Below, one piece after another: positions 45,411 to 54,198 of a stretch of DNA of 64,000 bases. The stretch is from positions 105,431-169,430 of the forward strand of contig JAUMZK010000002.1 of the NCBI GenBank assembly GCA_030528145.1. The letters run 5' to 3'. The notes beneath the pieces were generated by a model. It saw only the letters and a list, made by a program, of their open reading frames with translations, was not told the origin of the DNA and searched no databases. The position numbers and the translations under genes were made by a program. The stretch's first letter is position 1. Each line of letters begins with the position of its first letter. Source of the stretch: Actinomycetaceae bacterium (GTDB lineage Bacteria; Actinomycetota; Actinomycetes; Actinomycetales; Actinomycetaceae).

Positions 45411-46418
45411 TCATCTGCTGCCCTGAACGTAAGCAGAACGGACAATTGGAACCCCGCCTTTAGCGCGAACCGCCACTGTGATAGATTCTTCACCATAACG
45501 CGAGCTGTATAGAAACCGTTTTCCAGGTACTTTTTCTTCCTTGCGGAGCACAGCAATAATTGCTTGCGCAATGTCTTGGTCACTCCAATGGGCGGGGAAC
45601 TCAGGACGGTTGTTGACCCACCCGTACCCGTATTGGTGACCGCCTGATCTTTTAATGTCCCCGTAGAGGATGTGGTTCCACTCTTTAGCGCGAAGACGAG
45701 GCAAGTCCCCTGGCCAATCCTTCGGTGGCTCTGCTGGTACTTCTGGTGGCAACCGGTAACGCCCACTTTCGTGCAAGCCCCGCTCACGCAAAAGACGCTC
45801 CGCAAACTCACGGTATTCAACCATTTTCTGTACCTGCATCGTCCCATCAGCCGACGCGCCCCGCGCCACCTTTTTAGGCGTGTAAGCTGACCGGCGTTTG
45901 CGTCCTTTGCCGTCTGTGACTTTGTCTGGGAACATTTCCCGGATCATGGCAGCAGTTTCAGACTCACCCGCACGCCCACCATGCTTCGCCTTCGCAGCCG
46001 CATAGGCGGGCTTATACACCGCGAACATGGCGTCTGGGTCATACCCAGACAGGTGTGCTGCTTTCTTCTCAAAAGAAGGCACAATCTGACAATCACAATC
46101 AGTGTGGAAACGAGTAAGCATGCCCGCTGTCTTCTCACTATGGTAAACCCACCCACGCGAAGCCAACATCAAACAAAACGCACACGTTTGAGCACCCGAC
46201 GGGACGCGTGCGAATCTGGGTTTTGCCGGATCAATACGCACATTACGCGCAACAGTAGCCCGCCCCTGATACTTCACCCAATTAGCCGCCGCACCCTCAA
46301 GCACCCGCAACGTCTGCGTTGGGCTATCAGACCACAAACTACCCGCAGCCCACCTAACCGAGGCGGTCACATCCTGTAGGCCCACCCCCTCAGCGAGCAC
46401 CCCCTCAAAAGAAGGCAA
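45411..46418 (-). CDS. Phage MuF head protein fused to an EndoU-like nuclease toxin
   Basis: The 335-residue product has two parts. Residues about 50-130 match the phage Mu gpF/minor-capsid family: RVPSGAQTCAFCLMLASRG and RFHTDCDCQIVP contain the conserved Cys and His residues. Residues about 240-335 look like a bacterial EndoU RNase: EWNHILYGDIKRSGGHQYGY supplies two His, followed by PEFPAHWSDQDIAQAI and ITVAVRAKGG near the end. MuF-toxin fusions are known in phages of Gram-positive hosts. The TTG start at 46418 and absence of an upstream portal gene suggest the 5' end is cut. The EndoU call rests on motif recognition only. Confidence 0.6.
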   Translation of the reverse strand: MPSFEGVLAEGVGLQDVTASVRWAAGSLWSDSPTQTLRVLEGAAANWVKYQGRATVARNVRIDPAKPRFARVPSGAQTCAFCLMLASRGWVYHSEKTAGMLTRFHTDCDCQIVPSFEKKAAHLSGYDPDAMFAVYKPAYAAAKAKHGGRAGESETAAMIREMFPDKVTDGKGRKRRSAYTPKKVARGASADGTMQVQKMVEYREFAERLLRERGLHESGRYRLPPEVPAEPPKDWPGDLPRLRAKEWNHILYGDIKRSGGHQYGYGWVNNRPEFPAHWSDQDIAQAIIAVLRKEEKVPGKRFLYSSRYGEESITVAVRAKGGVPIVRSAYVQGSR

Positions 46419-46964
46419 ACCACCGGTCGCGCCTCCTGACGAGAAAAAGAGAGAGCAGGGAGGACACTAGCTCCTAGGGCGGGCGCTTATTTAAGCAGTC
46501 TTATTGCATGGTTACTGCTTCGTTGCAAGCGCTACAGTCCCGGAGCTTTTGTTAGTTGCCGAATACTGACAACGACCGATCACCTGCTAAACGATCAACC
46601 ACAAGACGACTAGTGAGATCCTTCAACTCCTAGAAAACTTCCTTGCCATAACAACAATCCTTCCTCAAAACAACACGGAACAAAACCCAGGACACTTCCG
46701 CGTGTGGCTTCGACAGTACTGATGGAGTGGCTGCTTTTCAGGATAATTTAGGGAACTTCAGGGAAGAACGGGCATTTTTCGTAAGAGCGATATGAAGGGC
46801 ATTTCGTCGAAGTGGCTGCCTTGTTGGAAAGAAACACGCGAGATATTGCGGAAAATGGGCATCGTCCTCATAAAAATTTCAGCTTAGGTTTGGCTAATAG
46901 TGTTTTAATTCGGGAGTGTTTCTACCCAGATACACGCAGTTTAAACAGATAACAGGAGACAACC
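46419..46964. other. Gene-free right end of the island
   Basis: No supported gene in about 540 bp. AT content is raised and all frames are short. The first tens of bases continue the MuF frame without a start, marking the break point of the prophage remnant. One CGTCCTC copy of the window-wide motif reappears at 46863, near where host-like sequence resumes. The protease promoter should lie at the right end, but I cannot place it. No second copy of the tmRNA 3' end was found. Confidence 0.5.
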
Positions 46965-48167
46965 ATGAAAACGTCGCGAATAAAAGGTGGCTTCCTTGCC
47001 AGCATGGCAGTGTTCGCCCTCGTCTGTCCGGTTTTGCCCAGTACATCGCACGCTGCGGAAGATGCCCTCACCACTCCGGCGCGCACTGCTGCTTTGCAAC
47101 ACCCAACTGCGCAGCCAACGCAAGAAGGTGCGGAAAAGGAAACGGCGTCCTCGGAAACCACAGGCAACACAGGCAACGCAAACACCGTTAAGGACGCCAA
47201 CGAAGCCAACAAGACCGGCGAGATCAGAGGAAATAACGAGGACGAACCCACCGTCGTTGATAACGCGAATGACAATGAGAATATCGGCACCGCCGACAAT
47301 GGCAATAACAATGGCGGTGACGACACTGACACCAATATTAACATCAACGTTACTGATGCGGACGCCGCCTACAGACCGATTACGCCGATCGGAGTGGATG
47401 CGAAAGGTAGGGCACTGAAAGCCCCCAAATTCGACGCTAGCGATGCCAACAAAGTGCGCGAACTGGCGTCCTTCTGGCCAAAGAAGCAACCTAGTTTTTC
47501 TGTGCGCTCAGTTATAGACGAGGACGAACGCAAGCGAATTACCAAAACTGCGGAAGCGCCTCACAGCGCTATTGTTTACATTACCCAAGGTGGGGAGGCG
47601 CAGTGCACAGGATGGATGGTTTCTGAGGACACATTAGTAACAGCCGGGCATTGCATTTACGACCGCAGTCACCGCAGTTTCTTCAAAGAGCTACAGTTTC
47701 ATCCGGGCGCGAATGGGCGCAGACGCCCGTTTGGTACGGTTTCTGCCACGCAATTGTGGACGGATGAAAGTTTCGCGGAACATTTCCGCATTGAAAACGA
47801 TTGGGGCGTGGTAAAACTGGACCATCCTATCGGCAGAAAAACTGGTTGGTTCGGGTTGCGCACTCAAACAGGCGATTTTGATGGAACTGTCATCAGCGTC
47901 GAAGGTTATCCTGGCGATAAGCCCGCAGGTCAGATGTGGGGCATGGACGGCACCATTGAGGCTACCAGTCCGAACCAGCTTTGCTACAGCGTTGACACGG
48001 TTGGCGGTCAGAGCGGATCCCCCGTTTTCACGTCCGATTCCCGGCAAGCTATCGCCATTCACTCCTACGGTACCGGCAGGCAAATGGAGGGGATGTGTAT
48101 TGGTGACTTGAACGGGGGCACCCGCATCACCCCTGATCTGTACGAATTCATAATGGCAGTGCGGTAA
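46965..48167 (+). CDS. Secreted glutamyl-endopeptidase-like serine protease
   Basis: Secreted trypsin-fold protease (S1B, V8-like), 400 residues, ATG after AGGAG. Signal peptide about 1-31 (FLASMAVFALVCPVLPSTSH). A 100-residue linker rich in Asn, Asp, Thr and Glu (NENIGTADNGNNNGGDDTD) follows, likely a pro-region or spacer. Catalytic triad is intact: His in VTAGHCIYD near 228, Asp in ENDWGVVKLD near 280, Ser in GGQSGSPVF near 350. Could act on host proteins or peptides. Confidence 0.87.
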   Translation: MKTSRIKGGFLASMAVFALVCPVLPSTSHAAEDALTTPARTAALQHPTAQPTQEGAEKETASSETTGNTGNANTVKDANEANKTGEIRGNNEDEPTVVDNANDNENIGTADNGNNNGGDDTDTNININVTDADAAYRPITPIGVDAKGRALKAPKFDASDANKVRELASFWPKKQPSFSVRSVIDEDERKRITKTAEAPHSAIVYITQGGEAQCTGWMVSEDTLVTAGHCIYDRSHRSFFKELQFHPGANGRRRPFGTVSATQLWTDESFAEHFRIENDWGVVKLDHPIGRKTGWFGLRTQTGDFDGTVISVEGYPGDKPAGQMWGMDGTIEATSPNQLCYSVDTVGGQSGSPVFTSDSRQAIAIHSYGTGRQMEGMCIGDLNGGTRITPDLYEFIMAVR

Positions 48168-48180
48168 GGGCGTTGCGTCT

Positions 48181-48211
48181 GTGCCGCCGCTTTGGTGGGG
48201 AGCGGCGGCAC
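48181..48211 (+). terminator. Terminator of the protease gene
   Basis: Perfect 11-bp stem GTGCCGCCGCT / AGCGGCGGCAC with a 9-base loop, followed by a T-rich stretch. Confidence 0.85.
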
Positions 48212-48283
48212 TTCGGCTTTTCGTATTTTCCGAGGGCAACCGCCCGCCGCCTTCGAAAAACTAAAGTTGCGTCAACGTGGATT

Positions 48284-48869
48284 CTAGCTTGCGGGCTCCT
48301 CCTGGTCCATGCGCAGCAATATTATGATGGCAAAGATTGGGAAAATATGAGCATTTAGCTGCGACACTTGAGCAGGGTCTAACCCTAACGGTCGAATAGT
48401 GTGCCGAAGAGCTTTGACGGGGAAAGATAGAGTCACAATAGCGTCTACCGCTCCTACTGAAGTTGCTATTGCGCTGTTTACTCTGTGCGCTTGTGCCGCA
48501 GTTATAGACTCTAGAATGGCGCGCGGGGTTTCGCCCTCGGATACTTGGGACTCCTGGTTTGGACCTGATGAACTTGGTTCTACCCGGAGCCACAGAGAGG
48601 CAAAGCAAGCTCCACCTGGGGCGAAAATGGAAATTTACATCGGGGTCGCTTTGTTGTTTTTTCAGCCAACTTTGGAGCTTTTTGGGGTCATGATGCCACC
48701 AGGTCCAGGTTTTTTCTTCGTTTCCGAACGTGATGAAGTTTCTTTGGGTGCTGATAAGTCGCACGGGTCCTTTCTCGCTAATATCAGACCTTTTGACCTG
48801 AATCCAGTGGACTTCGTGCCCAGCGATGGGCAGACGACAGTCGGTAGGGGATACAGTTTGAACGCTCAT
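48284..48869 (-). pseudogene. Hypothetical protein with a frameshift
   Basis: Two frames of protein-like composition join on the minus strand. The first runs from MSVQTVSPTDCRLPIAG (ATG 48869; an earlier ATG at 48941 is possible) through TWTWWHHDPKKLQSWLKKQ. The second, from about 48640 on, reads GGACFASLWLRVEPSSSGPN, then ILESITAAQAHRVNSAIATS and a C-terminal hydrophobic HIFPIFAIIILLRM, ending at TAG 48284. A one-base shift near 48640 is needed to join them. No family recognised. Confidence 0.5.
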
Positions 48870-48941
48870 TTGAACGGATTCCTTCGATTTTCGAACTTCC
48901 CGCGAACTCTTGTTAGCGGGCGGATCTTCCCCCGGGAGCAC

Positions 48942-49227
48942 CGCGTAATCGAATTACGGTTGCTAGTCGGCTAGCCGAGGGGCTTAGCGCCGATCTTCTT
49001 GATCCGTAAATGACTGTAGTGTTGCCCTCAGAAAATGCAAGTTTCGGTAAGAGGGTGTTCTGATCGGAGTAAGGTGATGGTGGGGAGAGGATAACAGGAG
49101 GTGGTGAGCGGTAGTGTTCCCCGCGCGCTCACCGGCAATCCTTAGTAAGTTTGTAATGCAGACAACCTACCTAATAATTGTGCATGCAACAACACTTCGT
49201 TAGTATTTCTGTGAAAGGAGTTTTTCA
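48942..49227. other. Intergenic region ahead of the WrbA-like gene
   Basis: About 290 bp without a supported gene. The GAAAGGAG at the right end is the ribosome site of the flavodoxin gene. No clear promoter boxes were recognised. Confidence 0.4.
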
Positions 49228-49815
49228 ATGACTAAACTTGCAATTGTTTTCCATTCTTTCACTGGGCATGGGCGCAAAATGGCTGAGGTGATCGCTAAGG
49301 CGGCTGAAGAAGCTGGCGCTGAAGTGCGTATCCGACCCGTGTCGCAACAGTTTCCAGAGCAACTAAATCCGGCTGCAGAAGAAAACCAGAAAGCTCTTGG
49401 GGCTTACCCGACTGCTACCGCCGAAGACATCGAGTGGGCGGACGCCGTAATCTTTGGTTCCCCGACTCGGTTCTCGAATGTTTCTAGCCAGTTCCAGACT
49501 TTCATTGACGGCTTGGGGGGCGCGTGGGCGGCGGGTAAGCTCGCGAATAAGGTGTACGCAGCTTACACTAGTGCCCAAACTGTGCACGGCGGTCAAGAAA
49601 TTACTTTGCAGAAGATATACCAGATGATAATGCACTTTGGCGGCTACATTGTAGCGCCCGGGTATACCGATCCGACCAAGTTTGTGGACGGCAACCCTTA
49701 CGGTGTTTCGCACACGACTGGCGGCAAGAACACTGGTGAGCTGTCTGATGACACTATTGCTGCTCTGCAGCATATGGCGCGCCGCATTGTAGAAACTGCC
49801 GGCAAGTTGGCGTAG
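49228..49815 (+). CDS. wrbA: WrbA-type NAD(P)H:quinone oxidoreductase (flavodoxin fold)
   Basis: FMN-dependent two-electron quinone reductase protecting against oxidative stress. The 195-residue protein has the flavodoxin phosphate loop VFHSFTGHGRKMAEVI at its start, the second FMN loop IFGSPTRFSNVSSQFQTFID near 73, and the third near 120 (HGGQEITLQ), with a late GNPYGVSHTTG typical for WrbA. Good ribosome site. Monocistronic, convergent with the asparaginase remnant. Confidence 0.9.
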   Translation: MTKLAIVFHSFTGHGRKMAEVIAKAAEEAGAEVRIRPVSQQFPEQLNPAAEENQKALGAYPTATAEDIEWADAVIFGSPTRFSNVSSQFQTFIDGLGGAWAAGKLANKVYAAYTSAQTVHGGQEITLQKIYQMIMHFGGYIVAPGYTDPTKFVDGNPYGVSHTTGGKNTGELSDDTIAALQHMARRIVETAGKLA

Positions 49816-49935
49816 TTTCCGCACGATGGCGGCGGGTAGCGTAGTGATCTTAGCGTCGGCTTGGTAGGGGGCAGTTTTTAGGTTCCTGCGCGAATGCTGC
49901 CTTGTTGGCGCGCTGACTCGGTTTAACGGATTTTT

Positions 49936-49977
49936 CGAGGACGCAAGTATCGAGTATGCTTCTGGCTTGCGTCCTCG
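49936..49977. terminator. Hairpin made of an inverted CGAGGACG pair
   Basis: Perfect 12-bp arms CGAGGACGCAAG and CTTGCGTCCTCG with an 18-base loop, preceded by a run of five T. Lies between the convergent WrbA-like gene and the asparaginase remnant. Third instance of the paired motif used as a terminator-like stem. Confidence 0.8.
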
Positions 49978-50112
49978 TAGTATATGCGGGCTTCGGTGGG
50001 AGCTGGGTCTTGCCGATGGCGGCTCACGGGCACCGCGCCTACGCCAAACGCAACTTTAGCGTGTCAACGCGCGTGTCGCCTTCGAAAAACAGCAATCACA
50101 GCCTCTGTGAGT

Positions 50113-50169
50113 GCAAACTATTTTGTGGGCTGCGAATGATTTTGCTGACCGCAAGCCATTTTGTTGCCG
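50113..50169. repeat. Three tandem degenerate repeats (ATTTTG family)
   Basis: GCAAACTATTTTGTGGG, GCGAATGATTTTGCTGACC and GCAAGCCATTTTGTTGCCG follow one another with a period of about 21 bp. The same unit occurs at 63583-63960 and, decayed, at 2897-2931. Between 49978 and 50215 nothing else is seen. Confidence 0.6.
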
Positions 50170-50215
50170 TTTCCCACGATTTCCGCATTTGCCCTCATTT
50201 CCGCTCTCACGCGTT

Positions 50216-50517
50216 TCACACGCTGTGGCGTTCTAATTCTGCACGGAGGCGGTCAGTATTGGCGCCGTCCTCGATGGCTTGGGTGGCGTATTTGTGGACT
50301 GCTATCAGGTCTTCTGTGGTTATCGAGAGTGATGCTACGTTTCTCAGTGTGGTGGCGCTGATTTTGGCTATTTTTTCGAGGTCGGGGACTGCTTGGATTA
50401 AGTCCTTTGCGTTTAGTTGGGGGTGTACGGGACTGAGGCGTCGTGGGCGCTCATGACTATGGTTCCGCCGAGGGCGCCTACTGCAATTTTTGGGAGCATA
50501 CTATCCTTTACTTTCAT
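50216..50517 (-). pseudogene. L-asparaginase, decayed N-terminal fragment
   Basis: From ATG 50517 the frame reads MLPKIAVGALGGTIVMSAHD, the asparaginase nucleophile region (GGTI with the catalytic Thr), then stops at N-TAA. A one-base shift near 50435 opens a second frame that continues the family: LNAKDLIQAVPDLEKIAKIS, LSITTEDLIAVHKYATQAIE, ending at TGA 50216. The remaining two-thirds of the about 330-residue enzyme, including the second catalytic motif, is absent. Clear pseudogene. Confidence 0.8.
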
Positions 50518-50702
50518 AGTTCCGTTACTTTCCGATTTTACAGTTTTGAGTTGTGCGAGTTTGGGATTGTAACTGGTAGTTGTGACCGGTCGCGTGAGTC
50601 TGCGTGCGTTTTTGCGCGGCCCAGAAAAGTCCGTAACCGCATTGTAAAACCGCGCTGTGTGCAGACCTGCGATACGGTTAACGTAGCCAGTTAGGAGATG
50701 GT

Positions 50703-51407
50703 ATGTTCGAGGGCGCTGGATTGGACGCGTTGCGGGTACAGTTTGTGGCGCTCACGGTGTGCTTTGTGCTGTGTGCGCTTTTGGGTATAGAGCGGCAGGT
50801 TCACCACAAAAACGCGGGTTTCAAAACCCACATCTTGGTGGGGGTCGGTTCGTGCATTTTCACGTTGGTTTCCGCTTACGGTTTCCACCCCCTCTTGCAT
50901 TCGACGGTGAACATTGATCCTACGCGTATAGCTGCGCAAATTGTTTCCGGTATTGGTTTCATTGGTGCGGGCGTAATTTTTGTAAACAACGACATGGTGC
51001 GCGGTCTGACTACGGCGGCAACCATTTGGCTGTCTGCGGCCCTGGGGGTGGCGTGCGGCGCCTACATGTTCCCGTTGGCTATATACGCTCTGCTCTTGCA
51101 CTACTTGATGGTTTTCGTCCTTACCCCACTGGCTGGGCGCATTCCCTCACGCGGACGGGGGGATCGCATACTTTTAGAATACGAGGTCGGCAGCGCGGTT
51201 ATGCGCAAAATCCTCACGGTTGCCACCGAACGCGGGTACAAAACTACGGTTTCTGCAACCAAACAATTGGACACCGGTAAACGCGAAATCGTGCGCGCCG
51301 TCCTCAAATTTGAAGGGCCCAGATCCAAAGATGCACTCATTGATGCCCTCGCGTCCATACCTGGCATGAGGTCCGTAGAATACGCCGACGCGGACGCCCT
51401 CGAATAA
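50703..51407 (+). CDS. MgtC/SapB family membrane protein
   Basis: A 234-residue inner-membrane protein. Family motifs: LCALLGIERQVHHKNAGFKT, then VGVGSCIFTLVSAYG, QIVSGIGFIGAGVIF and GLTTAATIWLSAALGVACG across four to five membrane helices, and an ACT-like soluble domain (about 155-234). Relatives act in adaptation to low Mg2+ or in control of ATP synthase; the exact role here is unknown. ATG is preceded by AGGAG. Confidence 0.9.
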   Translation: MFEGAGLDALRVQFVALTVCFVLCALLGIERQVHHKNAGFKTHILVGVGSCIFTLVSAYGFHPLLHSTVNIDPTRIAAQIVSGIGFIGAGVIFVNNDMVRGLTTAATIWLSAALGVACGAYMFPLAIYALLLHYLMVFVLTPLAGRIPSRGRGDRILLEYEVGSAVMRKILTVATERGYKTTVSATKQLDTGKREIVRAVLKFEGPRSKDALIDALASIPGMRSVEYADADALE

Positions 51408-51654
51408 CGCGTCAACGTCACGTAACCCTGGGGAGGCCCCCAACCGGGCGCCCTCGAAAAATAACCAAAAACTTCACATAATAACCAATTTCGAGGATGA
51501 ACCCCCACTGAACGTCCCCAAAATGCGGAAATTCCTATGAAATTCGCAGAAATCTCCCTTTTCTGTAGCGAAACTGCTGATGGTCGCTATAGCATGGCGA
51601 TATATCGATTGGTTGTTTGTCCGTAAAGTGCGGGCAGCTACAGAGAGGATCAAG

Positions 51655-51939
51655 ATGTCCGTAAACCGTACCGAACTAGTAGCCACAATGGCAGAAAAAG
51701 CCGGTCTCACAAAAATCCAAGCTGATGCTGCCCTGGCTGCCTTCCAAGAAATCCTGGTAAACAGCCTCCAAAAAGGCGAAGCCGTCAAAGTGACCGGGCT
51801 TATGACCATCGAACGCGTGCAACGTGCCGCCCGCACCGGACGCAACCCCCGCACCAAGGAAGAAATCAAGATCCCCGCAGGCTACGGTGTGCGCATTTCC
51901 GCTGGCTCCACACTCAAGAAAGCAGTTGGGAAAAAGTAG
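51655..51939 (+). CDS. hup: DNA-binding protein HU
   Basis: Nucleoid protein, 94 residues from ATG 51655 (GAGAGGAT upstream). MSVNRTELVATMAEKAGLTK starts the dimer helices; GRNPRTKEEIKIPAG is the DNA-clamping beta arm with its intercalating proline; the C-terminus ends KKAVGKK without the long Lys/Ala/Pro tail found in many actinobacterial HU proteins, so it is the short form. Longer frames upstream are not needed. Confidence 0.93.
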   Translation: MSVNRTELVATMAEKAGLTKIQADAALAAFQEILVNSLQKGEAVKVTGLMTIERVQRAARTGRNPRTKEEIKIPAGYGVRISAGSTLKKAVGKK

Positions 51940-52053
51940 CCATACTGGGCAAAACGGGGCGGGCGCTACAACCCCCGCCCCACGACTATGCTCACATATC
52001 GCCACTGGCGAAGACCAAGGCTAACAAACCTGACAAATCGATAGACTAGCCCC

Positions 52054-52347
52054 ATGACGGTTCTTGACGCTGATAGTGGGACGGGCACATCCGTCCTCGA
52101 ACGGACAGAAACAAAAACCAAACCCAACAATGGGGACGGGGAACGTTTCGCCCACTACGTGCGCAAAGACAGGGCTACCGCGTCCGCAGTAACAGGACAA
52201 CCAGTGGTGGCACTGTGCGGCAAAGTGTGGGTGCCATGCCGCGACCCCAAACAATTCCCGGTATGCCCCCGGTGCAAAGCCATCCACGACGAAATGCGTG
52301 GACTCGGACCCGGCTGGCCCTTCTTTGACAACGGCGCCGGTGAATAG
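52054..52347 (+). CDS. DUF3039 family protein
   Basis: A 97-residue actinobacterial protein. The conserved core reads RFAHYVRKDRATASAVTGQP, then VVALCGKVWVPCRDP and VCPRCKAIHDEMRG; the four cysteines (CG...C...CPRC) look like a zinc-binding site. Function unknown. It overlaps the helicase start (GTGAATAG), an arrangement that is conserved in actinobacteria. Confidence 0.88.
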   Translation: MTVLDADSGTGTSVLERTETKTKPNNGDGERFAHYVRKDRATASAVTGQPVVALCGKVWVPCRDPKQFPVCPRCKAIHDEMRGLGPGWPFFDNGAGE

Positions 52348-54127
52348 GCGGTCATCCCCGCAGCAAGCCTCCACATTCGCCGCCGAACAGCTTTCCCCCG
52401 CATACCCGCGCCGCGCCGCCTGGGGAACAGCCGGGCGTTTGCGCGCCTGGCAGGCAGCTGCGCTGAAACAATACATGGACGCGGCTCCCCAAGACTTCCT
52501 GGCAGTGGCAACCCCAGGGGCAGGCAAGACCACGTTCGCGTTGCGGGTAGCCACCGAACTATTAGGTCAGGGGATAATCCAAAAAGTCACCGTAGTATGC
52601 CCCACCGAACACTTGAAATCACAGTGGGCGGACGCCGCTGCCCGCGTGGGCGTACACATCGACCCTTCGTTCCAAAACTCCCAAGGTCAAGCAGGATCAC
52701 ACTTTGATGGCGTGGCAGTAACCTACGCGCAAGTCGCCGCCAACCCGAAAGTACACGAAAACCGCACCCGCGCCTATTCCACCTTGGTAATCCTCGACGA
52801 AATCCACCATGCCGGAGACGCCCTGTCATGGGGGGACGGCATCCGCCAAGCCTTCAGCCCTGCCACCCGTCGCCTTGCCCTGACTGGTACGCCCTTCCGC
52901 TCTGATACTTCCCCCATACCTTTCGTCCGCTACATCGAGGACGAATCCGGGGTGCGGCACTCGCGGGCAGACTATTCTTACGGTTACGGTCCGGCGCTGG
53001 CAGACGGCGTGGTGCGACCCGTCATTTTTCACTCTTATTCCGGGGCAATGCAGTGGCGGACCAGCGCTGGTGACGAAATTGCTGCGCGCCTGGGGGAAGA
53101 CCTGACGAAGGACCTCACTAAGCAGGCGTGGCGGACGGCGCTTTCTCCTGAGGGCGAATGGGTACCCGCCGTCCTCGCCGCCGCCAACCAGCGCCTGGAC
53201 CAGATGCGTAAGCAAATCCCGGACGCGGGCGGTTTAGTGATCGCGTCGGACCAGCAAACGGCGCGCGCATATGCGGGACATTTGGCGCGCATTACTGGCA
53301 AATCTGCGACAGTGGTGTTGTCTGATGACGAGGACGCCTCGGACCGTATAGACACGTTCGCGAGCGGCACTGACAAGTGGATGGTGGCGGTGCGCATGGT
53401 TTCCGAGGGCGTGGACGTACCCCGCCTGTGCGTGGGAGTTTATGCGACTTCGGCATCTACCCCCCTGTATTTTGCGCAAGCCATAGGACGGTTCGTGCGG
53501 GCGCGGCGGCGGGGGGAAACCGCGTCTATTTTCTTGCCCGCCGTAGCGCCTTTGTTGCAGTTGGCAGCCAATTTAGAAGAAGAACGCGACCATGCGCTAG
53601 GCCGTCCGCGTGACCAAGAGATGACGGCGGAAGAACGCGCCCTCGCCATGGCTAGGCGTTCCGAAAAAGCCTCTGGGGAATTACAGGGGTCCTTTGAAGC
53701 CCTCCGGTCAGGTGCCGAGTTCGCGGGCGTCCTCTTCGATGGTGCCGACTTTGGTACGCTTGCCGAGGTCGGATCCATAGAAGAACAGGAATTCTTAGGT
53801 ATTCCTGGGTTGCTAGAACCCGAGCAGGTATCGCTACTGTTGCACGAACGGCAAACGAAACAAATGGCAGAGCAAAGACGGGCGCGTGCCGCCGCCGGGT
53901 TGCGCGCGAATAATGCCGGAATTTCGGACCACCGCCAGCGCGCCCAAGCGCGCAAAGACCTGAACAAATTGGTGGCGCAATGGTCCCGGCGTTCCGGGGA
54001 ATCGCATGCCAGCATTCATGCCACCTTGCGCCGACTTTGCGGGGGACCAGAAGTCGCGAAAGCTACCACTGCGCAGATTCAAACGCGCATAGCGAAACTG
54101 CAGGACTGGTTTGTAGGTAAACGCTAA
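52340..54127 (+). CDS. DEAD/DEAH superfamily II helicase
   Basis: Predicted ATP-dependent helicase, about 595 residues from GTG 52340; GTG 52298 is an alternative that adds 14 residues. Q-like RLRAWQAAALKQY, Walker A VATPGAGKTTFAL near 55, Walker B VILDEIHHAGD near 153, SAT-like LTGTPFRSD, and motif VI QAIGRFVRARRRGE near 386. It resembles the helicase part of type III/I restriction R subunits but has no nuclease motif. Always next to DUF3039 in actinobacteria; the actual role is not known. Confidence 0.87.
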   Translation: MNRRSSPQQASTFAAEQLSPAYPRRAAWGTAGRLRAWQAAALKQYMDAAPQDFLAVATPGAGKTTFALRVATELLGQGIIQKVTVVCPTEHLKSQWADAAARVGVHIDPSFQNSQGQAGSHFDGVAVTYAQVAANPKVHENRTRAYSTLVILDEIHHAGDALSWGDGIRQAFSPATRRLALTGTPFRSDTSPIPFVRYIEDESGVRHSRADYSYGYGPALADGVVRPVIFHSYSGAMQWRTSAGDEIAARLGEDLTKDLTKQAWRTALSPEGEWVPAVLAAANQRLDQMRKQIPDAGGLVIASDQQTARAYAGHLARITGKSATVVLSDDEDASDRIDTFASGTDKWMVAVRMVSEGVDVPRLCVGVYATSASTPLYFAQAIGRFVRARRRGETASIFLPAVAPLLQLAANLEEERDHALGRPRDQEMTAEERALAMARRSEKASGELQGSFEALRSGAEFAGVLFDGADFGTLAEVGSIEEQEFLGIPGLLEPEQVSLLLHERQTKQMAEQRRARAAAGLRANNAGISDHRQRAQARKDLNKLVAQWSRRSGESHASIHATLRRLCGGPEVAKATTAQIQTRIAKLQDWFVGKR

Positions 54128-54198
54128 GTAGAGGAATCTGCTCGCGCGAATTTACTTGCGATGTAATCGAGGTGAAAGGATGTCCCCGCCGCACGGTC

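Noticed and set aside
34258..46964. Direct repeat of the tmRNA 3' end as an attachment-site pair
   Set aside because: I looked for the T-arm and acceptor sequence downstream and found no second copy, so no att pair is claimed.
48399..48974. Plus-strand frame of 191 residues
   Set aside because: Antisense to two minus-strand segments with better protein character; no ribosome site.
49956..50456. Plus-strand frame of 166 residues between WrbA and MgtC
   Set aside because: It runs through the inverted motif pair, the ATTTTG repeats and antisense to the clear asparaginase remnant; composition is not protein-like.
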